A DNA stretch of 26,624 nt from a virus. This document shows positions 1 to 6,093 of this stretch, piece by piece. The notes under the pieces were generated by a model. That model did no database searches. It was given only the letters and a program-made list of their open reading frames with translations, and was not told the origin of the DNA. The stretch lies in the IMG/VR virus record IMGVR_UViG_3300042691_019116, positions 1 to 26,624 of that record. One strand, 5' to 3'. Within the stretch, counting starts at the first letter, position 1. Every line of letters starts with the position of its first letter. The translations under genes were made by a program, and so were the position numbers.

Positions 1-78
1 CTTGGTGAATAATCTGTCTGGCGTAGAGAGTGGTGCATCATGCACATTATACTCTCAAGGGTGCGCCAGAGAAAGTAT

Positions 79-207
79 TTAGTACAAATTGTCCAAAGTG
101 ATGATATGAATCGAAAGTGCAATCAGAGATATCTTCCAAGCAACATCCAGTATCACATCGAAAGCCAAACCAGCAATTTCAAGAGCAGTTACTCTCGGGC
201 GAATCAT
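79..207 (-). CDS. Small predicted membrane protein (42 aa)
   Basis: Short ORF with an ATG nine bases after a GGAGA ribosome binding site and a near-consensus promoter immediately upstream (235-263). After a short charged N-terminus (MIRPR) nearly the whole product is apolar, with a likely membrane segment from about residue 8 to 36. It ends ITLDNLY. I recognise no family. The combination of promoter, ribosome binding site and hydrophobic product makes it a believable gene although it is very short. It is the last gene at the left edge, downstream of the exonuclease. The 78 bases beyond it contain only a 13-bp palindrome (GTGCATCATGCAC, 34-46) and a TATAAT-like hexamer without a good -35. Confidence 0.6.
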   Translation of the reverse strand: MIRPRVTALEIAGLAFDVILDVAWKISLIALSIHIITLDNLY

Positions 208-234
208 AATAAAGTCTCCAAAGTTTACCAGTAT

Positions 235-263
235 ATTATAGCTGATATTTGGTTGAAAGTCAA
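235..263 (-). promoter_or_regulatory. sigma70-like promoter for the 42-aa membrane protein
   Basis: On the minus strand this reads TTGACT, 17 bp, TATAAT, about 27 bases before the small gene's start. It overlaps the last codons of the exonuclease gene, so the small gene can be transcribed on its own. Confidence 0.7.
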
Positions 264-961
264 TCCCTGAAGCAGCCGTAATGTCCCTGAGCTTTCATGA
301 AGTTTACGAGCATAACAACGCAATCCTTCATGGGCTTCACGAACGTAAGAGGATAAGAGGCAGTTTCAACAGCCATCATGATCACTACGTTCTTGGGAAG
401 CTCACCAGTATGCTCATGGTACATGACACCATATGCAGCTCCTTGCATGAAGTAGGCTGGAATCGACTCTTCCTTCTTCATGCGCGTAGAAGTCTTGAAG
501 TCAATAACAGACAACTCAGGTCCGCGTTCCTTGGTGATGTAATCAGCGATACAGTCGGGCGTTCCTGCCAACTCCAGCTTGTCTGAGTACATACCAGCCT
601 CAAGAACGCGAATGTTGTCAATGCGCTCAAGAATGGGTTTAATCTGTACAAACATCTGCTTGTTGAGAACGTCTTCGTCTAACTGCTGCCAGCTTGCGGG
701 CTGGTTCAGCAAATAGTTCTCGATGGTCTTGTGAAGATTGGTTCCGCGACCAGTGGCACGCTTCGAGATGGCATTGGCTTTTTCATCACCAACTCGCTGG
801 CGCCATTCAAAGATCTCCTTCTTACCATGCTTGCCAGTCAGCGTGGTGACCGACATGTATGCTTTACCAGAAGGAGTTTGGTATCTACGCTCACCATCAA
901 CTTCGATACGCTTGAGCTTAGGAAGATCGACGAAGTTATGGTTGAAAGTCTTGAAGTCCAT
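260..961 (-). CDS. PD-(D/E)XK exonuclease, MGME1/RecB-like
   Basis: A 233-residue protein with the layout of the phage exonucleases related to mitochondrial MGME1 and the RecB nuclease domain. Visible motifs in order: the N-terminal YQTPSGKAYMSVTT segment (27-40), GTNLHKTIE with the conserved His (73-81), a Glu before the core (about 121), GTPD (133-136) and VIDFKTS (152-158), which supply the acidic residues and the Lys of the metal site. The family degrades single-stranded or end-accessible DNA and probably works in phage recombination, replication or host DNA breakdown. The start follows its own promoter (988-1016). The length is normal for the family. The fold call is strong; the exact substrate is inferred. 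Confidence 0.85.
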   Translation of the reverse strand: MDFKTFNHNFVDLPKLKRIEVDGERRYQTPSGKAYMSVTTLTGKHGKKEIFEWRQRVGDEKANAISKRATGRGTNLHKTIENYLLNQPASWQQLDEDVLNKQMFVQIKPILERIDNIRVLEAGMYSDKLELAGTPDCIADYITKERGPELSVIDFKTSTRMKKEESIPAYFMQGAAYGVMYHEHTGELPKNVVIMMAVETASYPLTFVKPMKDCVVMLVNFMKAQGHYGCFRD

Positions 962-987
962 AATGCATACTCATATTCAGTTCAACT

Positions 988-1016
988 ATTATACCGCGTC
1001 GAGACTTGAAAGTAAA
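988..1016 (-). promoter_or_regulatory. sigma70-like promoter for the exonuclease gene
   Basis: Minus strand TTTACT, 17 bp, TATAAT, about 27 bases before the exonuclease ATG. It lies inside the left copy of a 55-bp direct repeat and is almost identical to the promoter at 1635-1663. Confidence 0.75.
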
Positions 1017-1043
1017 GATGAAAATAGTTCAAATTTCACTTGA
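989..1043. repeat. 55-bp direct repeat, left copy
   Basis: Matches 1636-1690 at 53 of 55 positions in the same orientation. It carries a minus-strand promoter and the stop codon of the ART-like gene. With its partner it brackets that gene completely. Confidence 0.9.
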
Positions 1044-1596
1044 GGGATATTTCTTTTGCTCTCCCAACCAATTTTATACTTTTTGGTGAGAGAACTATGT
1101 AACTGGTACTTCCTTTGTCTTCTAGAGCATTTTTATACTTAAAAGCATCTATGCCCGTTTCTTCTAAAAAATCCGCAAATAGTTCTGTCCATTGAGCAGA
1201 ATTATTAACCATTTCTCCCCAATACCCAGATTTTGTAAGACTTTTAAAATGCGCAAGTATATCTACTCCCTTCTGGTCTTTAATTCCATTGATAGGGTTT
1301 ATTCCTTTGTAGCTTTTAATTTGAGATGTTTTTTTCAAATCATCGCACCATTGTGCAATCTTTTGTACAGAAGCTGGGGGATCTTTGAGTTCTGGATTAT
1401 CCTTAACGGGGCAGGGATTCGTTATGTTTAGTCTTAGTTCATAGAGATATCCCTTCTTTTCTTTTTTATATCGAGGATCGTATTCCACAAGATCGCCAAG
1501 TCTTTGTAGTGCTGCTTCTTTGGTGCCAAAGTGGGAGAAAGGTTTGAACACTTGTATTCTTGGTCTGAATGATCCATGGTACGCAACTATTGACAT
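1036..1596 (-). CDS. Putative ADP-ribosyltransferase-fold protein (186 aa)
   Basis: N-terminal AYHGS (5-9), then HFGTKEAALQRL (22-33), a strand ending LRLNITNPCPVKD, and a C-terminal stretch YKNALEDKGSTSYIVLSP. This order of an H-G-S/T element, an HFGT..AA..R element and a late acidic element before an SYIV strand resembles ART/PARP-fold domains of toxins and phage polyvalent proteins. The likely catalytic triad would be the first His, a Tyr/Thr and the late Glu-Asp, but this is by eye only. T4-type phages use ART enzymes (Alt, ModA, ModB) to modify host RNA polymerase; no sequence relation to those is claimed. The gene is more AT-rich than its neighbours, has its own promoter and sits between 55-bp direct repeats, so it looks like an inserted cassette. 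Confidence 0.45.
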   Translation of the reverse strand: MSIVAYHGSFRPRIQVFKPFSHFGTKEAALQRLGDLVEYDPRYKKEKKGYLYELRLNITNPCPVKDNPELKDPPASVQKIAQWCDDLKKTSQIKSYKGINPINGIKDQKGVDILAHFKSLTKSGYWGEMVNNSAQWTELFADFLEETGIDAFKYKNALEDKGSTSYIVLSPKSIKLVGRAKEISLK

Positions 1597-1634
1597 TGTA
1601 TCCTCTACCTGGTTTAATTTGTTATTGTACCTTA

Positions 1635-1663
1635 TTTATACCGAGTCGAGACTTGAAAGTAAA
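1635..1663 (-). promoter_or_regulatory. sigma70-like promoter for the ART-like gene
   Basis: Minus strand TTTACT, 17 bp, TATAAA, about 39 bases before the ATG at 1596. The spacer contains AGTCTCGACT, an imperfect dyad also present in the copy at 988-1016. Confidence 0.7.
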
Positions 1664-1690
1664 GATGAAAATAATTCAAATTTCACTTGA
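1636..1690. repeat. 55-bp direct repeat, right copy; also one half of an inverted repeat
   Basis: Same orientation as 989-1043 with two mismatches. Its outer end (TTATACCGAGTCGAG, 1636-1650) is also repeated in inverted form at 1698-1712 (CTCGACTCGGTATAA), so 1636-1712 has 15-bp terminal inverted repeats. Confidence 0.9.
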
Positions 1691-1715
1691 CTTTTCAAGC
1701 TCGACTCGGTATAAT
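1687..1715 (+). promoter_or_regulatory. sigma70-like promoter on the plus strand, antisense to phoH
   Basis: Plus strand TTGACT (1687-1692), 17 bp, TATAAT (1710-1715), very near consensus. It points away from the ART-like gene and into the 3' end of phoH, where no plus-strand gene is apparent. Its -35 is 23 bp from that of the minus-strand promoter at 1635-1663. Confidence 0.6.
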
Positions 1716-1745
1716 CATACTGTCGGTTTAAGGTTTATTATAACT

Positions 1746-2450
1746 CTAGAGTCCAGCGTTAATCTTAGCAAGAATGTATTGCTTAACAAGACCTGACCGA
1801 ACTATGTCATGAGCAGTAAAATCAACAAAAGCAAATTCTTCCATTCGTTCAAGAATAGACAGAAACTGTTGCATCCCCTCTCGTTCTTTCATTCTATCTA
1901 GATCGCTTTGACGATAGTCTCCACAGAAAATCACTTTTGAGTTTGTTCCTATTCGTGTGATGATAGTATCCAGCTCTGCGAAGTTGCAGTTCTGAAACTC
2001 ATCAACGATCACGATACAATTACTTAGTGTCGTGCCACGCAAGAATGATGTGGTAAGAAACTCAAGCTGACCCTTCCTCTTCAGAATGCCATATGCATCA
2101 CCACGACCGAACAGATGATCAGTGATGGTTTTGTATGGCTCTTCGTAGACTTCAATCTTTTCTTGAATGGATCCAGGAAGGAATCCAATATCACGGGAAG
2201 GAACAACGCTGCGAAGGATGACGATCTTTTCATATTGGCTCTTCTTAGAGAGCAGATCATCGAAGGCGAGATAGAGAGAGATGAAAGACTTACCAGTTCC
2301 GGCGACTCCATGTAGAACTAGATGCTTGTCTTCGTCGTATGCGTCAAAAGTCCGTTTTTGATTTTCAGTTAGAGGCGAGATTCTTTTTGGTTGGAAGTGT
2401 TGAATGGATTGGTGTTGGTTTTTCTTTGATACTCTGACAGCCTTTGCCAT
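1746..2450 (-). CDS. phoH: PhoH-like P-loop ATPase
   Basis: A 234-residue PhoH-family protein. Walker A is GVAGTGKS (48-55), Walker B IVIVDEFQN (146-154), followed by the FCGDYRQSD sensor segment (175-183); LTENQKRTFDAY (27-38) upstream of Walker A is typical of the family's Q-motif-like region. PhoH proteins are predicted RNA-associated ATPases or helicase relatives and are very common in large marine and T4-like phages; their role in infection is unknown. The start is preceded by AAGGGGTCTCA. The length matches phage PhoH proteins that lack an additional N-terminal PIN domain. Upstream lies the FmdB-like gene in the same direction. Confidence 0.9.
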   Translation of the reverse strand: MAKAVRVSKKNQHQSIQHFQPKRISPLTENQKRTFDAYDEDKHLVLHGVAGTGKSFISLYLAFDDLLSKKSQYEKIVILRSVVPSRDIGFLPGSIQEKIEVYEEPYKTITDHLFGRGDAYGILKRKGQLEFLTTSFLRGTTLSNCIVIVDEFQNCNFAELDTIITRIGTNSKVIFCGDYRQSDLDRMKEREGMQQFLSILERMEEFAFVDFTAHDIVRSGLVKQYILAKINAGL

Positions 2451-2504
2451 TGAGACCCCTTACTGCTAATGAATGGATCATGACAATTCTCATCGACACT
2501 CATA

Positions 2505-2852
2505 CTAATCGACAACGATTGGTTTGGGCGGCATCCTCCTTTCTTGTTGTAGTTTGGCATGTTTCTCGACGATCTGGTCGATCTTGACTTGCTTCGCGCT
2601 TCTAGGATTAACTTGACGATCAAGTGCGCTGCCAGGGTTCTGCTCGCCGATCTTCTGTAGCACTTCTTTCCAAGTATCGTCAGGTTTGCGCGAACCGAAG
2701 TCGCCAGTGCCGTTGTATGAGAATGAAGGAGGAGCGTCAATGTAACGCTCTAGATGAGGATTGTTTTCTTTGAACGAATCGTACTCTGAAATCTTTAGAG
2801 TATGTTCTTCGAATTCGCGAGTTTCGCAGTTAACGAACAGATACTTCGGCAT
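2505..2852 (-). CDS. Conserved phage protein with an FmdB-like N-terminus
   Basis: I place the start at MPKYLFVNCETREFEE rather than at an in-frame ATG further upstream at 3059, because the longer version would run through the whole C-terminal part of the neighbouring gene. The 115-residue product begins like phage FmdB-type regulatory proteins (MPxYxFxN..TxExFEE, then a SEYDSFKENNPHL helix). It lacks the paired CxxC zinc ligands of bacterial FmdB. The rest (PDDTWKEVLQKIGEQNPGSAL, then a charged helix) is the pattern of a conserved but uncharacterised T4-superfamily protein. It overlaps the end of the preceding gene by 23 bases. Function unknown. Confidence 0.7.
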   Translation of the reverse strand: MPKYLFVNCETREFEEHTLKISEYDSFKENNPHLERYIDAPPSFSYNGTGDFGSRKPDDTWKEVLQKIGEQNPGSALDRQVNPRSAKQVKIDQIVEKHAKLQQERRMPPKPIVVD

Positions 2853-3405
2853 GTTTTGCAATCCATTCTGAGTGTTTGTACCAAGTAGGAATCGCTCGGT
2901 TCGTCCACTTAGCCATACGATTCTTATGCTGTATATAGTAATTTCTGTACGATTTAACGGAGTCGTTTGGAACTTTACATTCGTCAGGCATGGCTGGAGT
3001 CGCTTCTGTCCAAGGAGCTTCACAGTCAATGTTTTTCGGAGCATCCCAAAGAGGATCAAGAAGGAATTCGCATTTATGTTGCTTCTTGTATCGGTATGTG
3101 TATTCCATCGTCAAATGACAGAATAGATCATACGTCCAACGATACTGATGCAGACCTGAGCGGCACCAGATAGCTGATGGATGATTTATGTGAGTGGCTT
3201 TGTAGAGATGATTCTCGCGATCGTCTGAAAGAACGTATGACGTTTTCTTTCTTCCAGAGGAATGGCTGACGACCAACTTTCCATCGAGAACGCGATGCGC
3301 AGTAGAAAGCAGCTGCGCCGTCTCGAGGATCATCTTTACAACGTGTTTGTCGACATGATATAGTGCGGCAACCCGAGGGGAGCTATCGAGCATAAAGATG
3401 TTCAT
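2830..3405 (-). CDS. Conserved phage protein of unknown function (191 aa)
   Basis: Starts MNIFMLDSSPRVAALYHVDKHVVKMILETAQLLSTAHR in sense, a block I recognise from many large phages but not with a proven function. The N-terminal third is rich in His, Asp and Lys (YHVDKHVVK at 17-25, AHRVLDG), and a second block holds NHPSAIWCRSGLHQYRWTYD. The C-terminus contains WxxAxPAMPDECKV and SYRNYYIQHK. These conserved polar residues suggest an enzyme or nucleic-acid-binding protein, but I will not assign one. Its ATG overlaps the stop of the preceding gene (ATGA), and it has no clear ribosome binding site of its own, so it is probably translationally coupled. Confidence 0.8.
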   Translation of the reverse strand: MNIFMLDSSPRVAALYHVDKHVVKMILETAQLLSTAHRVLDGKLVVSHSSGRKKTSYVLSDDRENHLYKATHINHPSAIWCRSGLHQYRWTYDLFCHLTMEYTYRYKKQHKCEFLLDPLWDAPKNIDCEAPWTEATPAMPDECKVPNDSVKSYRNYYIQHKNRMAKWTNRAIPTWYKHSEWIAKHAEVSVR

Positions 3406-3632
3406 ATGTATTTTTCAGTATAAGTCCAGCCAAGAAGTTTGTAGTGGTTTTCAATTTGCTCGTCAGTCGGTTTGGAATAGACAGGAAGCTGCGTTCCCCA
3501 CATTCCCATTTCATCAGATCCAATCACCCAATAACCCAAAGGCTCTGGTGGCTTTGAAAGCGCCATGTATAGTTTGGAATCTGGATTCCCTAACATGTTT
3601 TTGTAGTAGTCTTCGAGAGAGATGTTTTTCAT
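3402..3632 (-). CDS. Hypothetical protein (76 aa)
   Basis: Small soluble protein, MKNISLEDYYKNMLGNP at the start and a C-terminal helix (TDEQIENHYKLLGWTY). An AGGAGG sequence lies 11 bases before the ATG and a consensus-like promoter just upstream (3661-3689). Its stop overlaps the next gene's ATG as ATGA. I recognise no family. It is the first gene of a unit running through the two genes at 2505-3405 and probably PhoH. Confidence 0.7.
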   Translation of the reverse strand: MKNISLEDYYKNMLGNPDSKLYMALSKPPEPLGYWVIGSDEMGMWGTQLPVYSKPTDEQIENHYKLLGWTYTEKYI

Positions 3633-3660
3633 TAATGGCTAAACCTCCTGACGACAGTTT

Positions 3661-3689
3661 ATTATACTACGCTTAAAGTGAAAAGTCAA
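3661..3689 (-). promoter_or_regulatory. sigma70-like promoter upstream of 3632
   Basis: Minus strand TTGACT, 17 bp, TATAAT. The -35 lies within the last codons of the DUF2452 gene. Would start the unit 3632-1746. Confidence 0.75.
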
Positions 3690-4065
3690 CTGGTTCCCAA
3701 ACATCGTTAGATGACATCTTATACGCGCCAACAAATTCATATTTAGTCCATTTGGCTGGTTCAATGAGGCTAAGAAGATAATCTTCTTCATCGACTCTAT
3801 AGAGATAATAGATTTGACCGACATTCGGAACGAAGTTGTATCTTGCGTTGAAAATTAAATCGTTCACTCTGACGTCCTCTAGAAATTTCTCATACTGTTT
3901 TCGTATTTCGTCGACTCTTGCATTGAAATGGTGGACGACTCCCATTGATCGACTTTTCTTGAAAAGAGCAACATCAGGTACAGTTATGGCTGGAGCCTGT
4001 GGCACTATGCCATAACGCAATAGATTTGGTTTGCTTAGATCGTCGCTTAAATCATCGCGTGGCAT
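3673..4065 (-). CDS. DUF2452-family protein (130 aa)
   Basis: The product begins MPRDDLSDDLSKPNLLRYG and continues with APAITVPDVALFKKS, RKQYEKFLEDVRVNDLIFNA, YNFVPNVGQIYYLY and LSLIEPAKW. This order of blocks is that of DUF2452 proteins, a family found in phages and some eukaryotes without a known function. An in-frame ATG exists 18 codons upstream, at 4119. I reject it because the added region is a GC-rich hairpin (4085-4107) and GAAAGG lies 6 bases before the 4065 ATG. Gene context gives no further hint. Confidence 0.75.
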   Translation of the reverse strand: MPRDDLSDDLSKPNLLRYGIVPQAPAITVPDVALFKKSRSMGVVHHFNARVDEIRKQYEKFLEDVRVNDLIFNARYNFVPNVGQIYYLYRVDEEDYLLSLIEPAKWTKYEFVGAYKMSSNDVWEPVDFSL

Positions 4066-4084
4066 ATTGAACCTTTCAAAGGAT

Positions 4085-4107
4085 GGGGGAGGCGTTGCAC
4101 CTCCCCC
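4085..4107 (-). terminator. GC-rich hairpin between genes; weak terminator or processing site
   Basis: Perfect 8-bp arms GGGGGAGG and CCTCCCCC with a 7-base loop. The minus-strand RNA continues CATCCTTTG, so there is no proper U tract. It follows the stop of the 75-aa gene and precedes the DUF2452 ribosome binding site. Confidence 0.5.
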
Positions 4108-4115
4108 TGTTGAAC

Positions 4116-4343
4116 TCAAGATTTCTCTTGAACGAACTTATACAACTCCTTGGCTTTACGAAGGATTTCGTCTTCAGAAGGAAACTCAGGGAAGACCAAC
4201 TCTGTCGGCGCCTTTCCTTCGCTATCCCTCGTGTTGTCCCAGTTGGATTGAACCTGATCGCGAAGAGTGAAGAACCTTGATTCCGACAACTCTTTTGCCA
4301 TCTTGAGAACTTCCAAACGAATTGCAAATGGTGATGTTTCCAT
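4116..4343 (-). CDS. Conserved small phage protein (75 aa)
   Basis: Starts METSPFAIRLEVLKMAKEL after a clear GGAGATATAAAA. The product looks largely helical, with a C-terminal helix SEDEILRKAKELYKFVQ. The first 18 residues resemble a short conserved block in small early proteins of T4-like phages, but I know no function. It is followed by the hairpin at 4085-4107, so it may end a transcript. The 66 bases upstream hold no clear promoter. Confidence 0.65.
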   Translation of the reverse strand: METSPFAIRLEVLKMAKELSESRFFTLRDQVQSNWDNTRDSEGKAPTELVFPEFPSEDEILRKAKELYKFVQEKS

Positions 4344-4409
4344 TTTTATATCTCCTGTGTTGTGTGTTGAATACGGGTTTTGTACTGATCCCGCAACAGT
4401 ATATAGTTG

Positions 4410-4706
4410 TTATTGAAAGAAATAATCGCAAGCAAGAGCCGCTGCTAGAGTGGCTACAAAGGGAACGAAGAAGTCTAAGAGAGAGTCTTTCGACCACTTA
4501 GTCATATCGCCACCTTCATACCATTGCATATCTTTGAGAGTGATTTTCTTTTGTTTCGCTATGTTATGTTGCTTCTGATCGTGCTCTCGACTCCAGAAGA
4601 TACCAGCAGAAAGAGCAAACCCATACCATGGGTTCATAGTAACAATCCAGACTGCAGCTTGAAGAACGAGAGCGATTGCTGCGTGGACGAAGTTTGATTT
4701 ATTCAT
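4410..4706 (-). CDS. Predicted inner-membrane protein (98 aa)
   Basis: Two hydrophobic segments, roughly residues 7-37 (with a Trp-Asn-Pro-Trp turn that may split it into two helices) and 77-95 near the C-terminus. A charged middle section (SREHDQKQHNIAKQKKITLKD) lies between them. AGGAGAAACGT precedes the ATG. The topology suggests a small helical-hairpin membrane protein of the early-gene type, which phages use to alter the host envelope. I see no holin or spanin hallmark. It sits between two hairpins (4726-4749 upstream, 4085-4107 further downstream). Confidence 0.7.
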   Translation of the reverse strand: MNKSNFVHAAIALVLQAAVWIVTMNPWYGFALSAGIFWSREHDQKQHNIAKQKKITLKDMQWYEGGDMTKWSKDSLLDFFVPFVATLAAALACDYFFQ

Positions 4707-4725
4707 ACGTTTCTCCTAAATGAAG

Positions 4726-4749
4726 ACTGCGGGGAATATTCCCCGCAGT
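4726..4749 (-). terminator. Perfect 24-bp palindrome hairpin, probable terminator
   Basis: ACTGCGGGGAAT followed directly by its exact reverse complement. In the minus-strand RNA it is followed by CTTCATTT, a poor U run. It lies between the 101-aa and 98-aa genes and would form a very stable stem. Confidence 0.55.
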
Positions 4750-4764
4750 TATATAGGCTTCATA

Positions 4765-5070
4765 TTAGAGAGACTTGATCTTCTCTAGGAGAGATTCAAC
4801 CATATCCTCAGTCAACCAACCAACAACAGTATCGCTTTTGATTATTGCAGGAACGTGTGCGATCCGGAAATTGCTGTAGTTGTGTTCTACGATTGGTTCT
4901 TCCCAATGTATCACCGCCAACTCATAGAGCCTATCCTTTCCACCATATGAAGCAGAGTGACAAACAACCGAGGCTCCATATCCATTGTCAAAATGGTAGA
5001 TTCGTTGAATTCCATCGTAAATGGAATTGACAGATGTTGAGTTGCGAAAGAGAGGGTTGGCAATATCCAT
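4765..5070 (-). CDS. Hypothetical protein (101 aa)
   Basis: Soluble protein with a block GIQRIYHFDNGYGASVVCH (20-38) and a C-terminal helix (EDMVESLLEKIKSL). Small proteins with this RIYxFxNGYGASVV block occur in many large phages without a known role. Its ATG directly follows the previous gene's stop (TGAATG), so the two are probably translationally coupled. A strong hairpin (4726-4749) lies 16 bases after its stop codon and may end the transcript. Confidence 0.7.
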   Translation of the reverse strand: MDIANPLFRNSTSVNSIYDGIQRIYHFDNGYGASVVCHSASYGGKDRLYELAVIHWEEPIVEHNYSNFRIAHVPAIIKSDTVVGWLTEDMVESLLEKIKSL

Positions 5071-5232
5071 TCAGAAGCCTCGGCTCATATGTTCGTAGGC
5101 ATCGGGGCAGCTCTTGATCAGCTTCCCGCACTCGCAGTACTCGAAATCTATCGAGCGACTAAAGTATGCTTCTTCGCCGTCATACTTAACTTCTTCTTGC
5201 AAGACGTTGGTGTACTCTTGATACATGTCCAT
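5071..5232 (-). CDS. Small hypothetical protein with a Cys cluster (53 aa)
   Basis: I choose the ATG giving MDMYQEYTNVLQEEV because GGAG lies 8 bases ahead of it; an ATG two codons upstream (5238) is only 2 bases from that GGAG. A longer in-frame form would pass through the terminator at 5262-5280 and is rejected. The product is acidic and contains YCECGKLIKSC (32-42), half of a zinc-ribbon-like knuckle, followed by DAYEH. Function unknown. Coupled to the next gene by TGAATG. Confidence 0.6.
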   Translation of the reverse strand: MDMYQEYTNVLQEEVKYDGEEAYFSRSIDFEYCECGKLIKSCPDAYEHMSRGF

Positions 5233-5261
5233 GCTCATGACTCCAAAAGACAAAAGAGAGA

Positions 5262-5280
5262 GGGGAGTATTGCACTCCCC
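5262..5280 (-). terminator. Rho-independent terminator after the winged-helix gene
   Basis: 7-bp GC-rich stem (GGGGAGT / ACTCCCC, 5-base loop), followed in the minus-strand RNA by a pyrimidine run TCTCTCTTTTGTCTTTT. It starts 5 bases after the stop of the 172-aa regulator, and is the most convincing terminator in the window. Confidence 0.75.
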
Positions 5281-5284
5281 AGAA

Positions 5285-5803
5285 TCAGAGGTCGATACCG
5301 AGCATCGATTTGATGTCATTGAACTCGCGCTCGGTCACTTGGGCGATATCCAGATCCTTGTCGAGGATCGAGGCTTTGCCTTTCCGCTCGGAAGCAGGGC
5401 GATCATCGAACACACCAGGAGCTGCATCAAGGTGGTTCTGTGCGATCTTTTGCTTGACAGCTTTGGGCACGTGCTTAGAGGCTTTTCCCGACTGCTTGGC
5501 GGACAATCCCTTGGCGGTCGTCTTGGCGACAACAACCTTGGGAACGGAAACCTTGGCGCCAGTGAGGCGACCACCGTTGTCGCAAGCTGCCTTGAGCTTG
5601 TCGACGTCAACGAGCTGGTAAGTCTGGTCGGTGCGACCCTCGCGAACTACATTGACGGTGATGCCATGAGCTTCGAGCCACTTGATATGAGTCTGAGTCG
5701 CAGAGTTAGAAAGACCAATCTGCTTGGCGAGGTCGTCGCGCTTGATAACCTTGCCGGAACGGAGAGCGGAGAAAGTCTTATGAAGACGGGTTTGCTTAGC
5801 CAT
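5285..5803 (-). CDS. Winged-helix DNA-binding protein (172 aa)
   Basis: Start chosen at MAKQTRLHK (ATG, GAGG upstream); a GTG five codons earlier would consume the ribosome binding site. Residues about 4-70 form a helix-turn-helix of the winged type: KTFSALRSGKVIKRDDLAKQIG, then LSNSATQTHIKWLEAHG as recognition region, then a wing VNVVREGRTDQTYQLV. A long basic, Ala/Lys-rich linker (about 85-135) and an acidic C-terminal helix (EREFNDIKSMLGIDL) follow. This looks like a phage transcription regulator or DNA-organising protein. The gene is clearly more GC-rich than most of the window. A perfect dyad lies inside its own promoter (5859-5873), which suggests autoregulation. A terminator follows directly. 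Confidence 0.7.
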   Translation of the reverse strand: MAKQTRLHKTFSALRSGKVIKRDDLAKQIGLSNSATQTHIKWLEAHGITVNVVREGRTDQTYQLVDVDKLKAACDNGGRLTGAKVSVPKVVVAKTTAKGLSAKQSGKASKHVPKAVKQKIAQNHLDAAPGVFDDRPASERKGKASILDKDLDIAQVTEREFNDIKSMLGIDL

Positions 5804-5851
5804 AATATAGAACCTCACAGGTTAGAAAAAAGAATCAACATCACAGGAACC

Positions 5852-5880
5852 ATTGTACTCCAGTCAAACTGGAAAGTAAA
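5852..5880 (-). promoter_or_regulatory. sigma70-like promoter of the winged-helix gene
   Basis: Minus strand TTTACT, 17 bp, TACAAT, 49 bases before the ATG. The spacer is occupied by an inverted repeat (5859-5873). Confidence 0.7.
5859..5873. promoter_or_regulatory. Candidate operator: dyad between -35 and -10
   Basis: TCCAGT, 3 bases, ACTGGA: perfect 6-bp arms centred in the promoter spacer, where a bound dimer would block RNA polymerase. The gene it drives encodes a winged-helix protein, the natural candidate ligand. Binding is inferred. Confidence 0.45.
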
Positions 5881-5906
5881 ATGGAATTTTAGGTAAAAGT
5901 ACCGAA

Positions 5907-6092
5907 TCACAGAACGTAGTTCGTGAGTTCGTGTTGGCGGAACAGAGCCACCGTGTCGGTGAAGGCGATCCTCGCCTCAACGATCGGAACGCCATCTTCG
6001 TCGCGGCGAACCTTGACGATGCCGACGTACTGCTCCCACACGGGAGAGTATGCGGTCTTGTAGCGGCACAGCTTCTCGAAAGATTCGGTCAT
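5907..6092 (-). CDS. Hypothetical protein (61 aa)
   Basis: Small soluble protein MTESFEKLCRYKTAYSPVW..., with a central beta-like stretch (YVGIVKVRRDEDGVPIVEARIAF in sense). The ATG follows the previous stop by one base, with GGAGGG ten bases before it. GC-rich like its neighbours and in the unit started at 6360-6388. No family recognised. Confidence 0.65.
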   Translation of the reverse strand: MTESFEKLCRYKTAYSPVWEQYVGIVKVRRDEDGVPIVEARIAFTDTVALFRQHELTNYVL

Positions 6093-6093
6093 T

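Noticed and set aside
2369-2740. Minus-strand open frame overlapping phoH and the FmdB-like gene, including a possible 44-aa start in the gap
   Set aside because: It conflicts with two well-supported genes. The inner ATG has no good ribosome binding site and would overlap phoH by about 80 bases.
2505-3059. Longer form of the FmdB-like gene
   Set aside because: The extra 69 residues are out-of-frame translation of the neighbouring conserved gene; the internal MPKYLF start matches the family.
4410-4706. Holin
   Set aside because: Two membrane segments alone are not enough; no lysis genes lie near, and the middle loop is long and charged.
4726-4749. Palindrome as a phage attachment or resolution site
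   Set aside because: There is no integrase or resolvase nearby, and its position after a stop codon fits a transcript end better.
5225-5896. 223-codon open frame on the plus strand
   Set aside because: It is the antisense of the GC-rich winged-helix gene, without a ribosome binding site. It crosses the terminator, and the product is low-complexity Gly/Leu/Ser.
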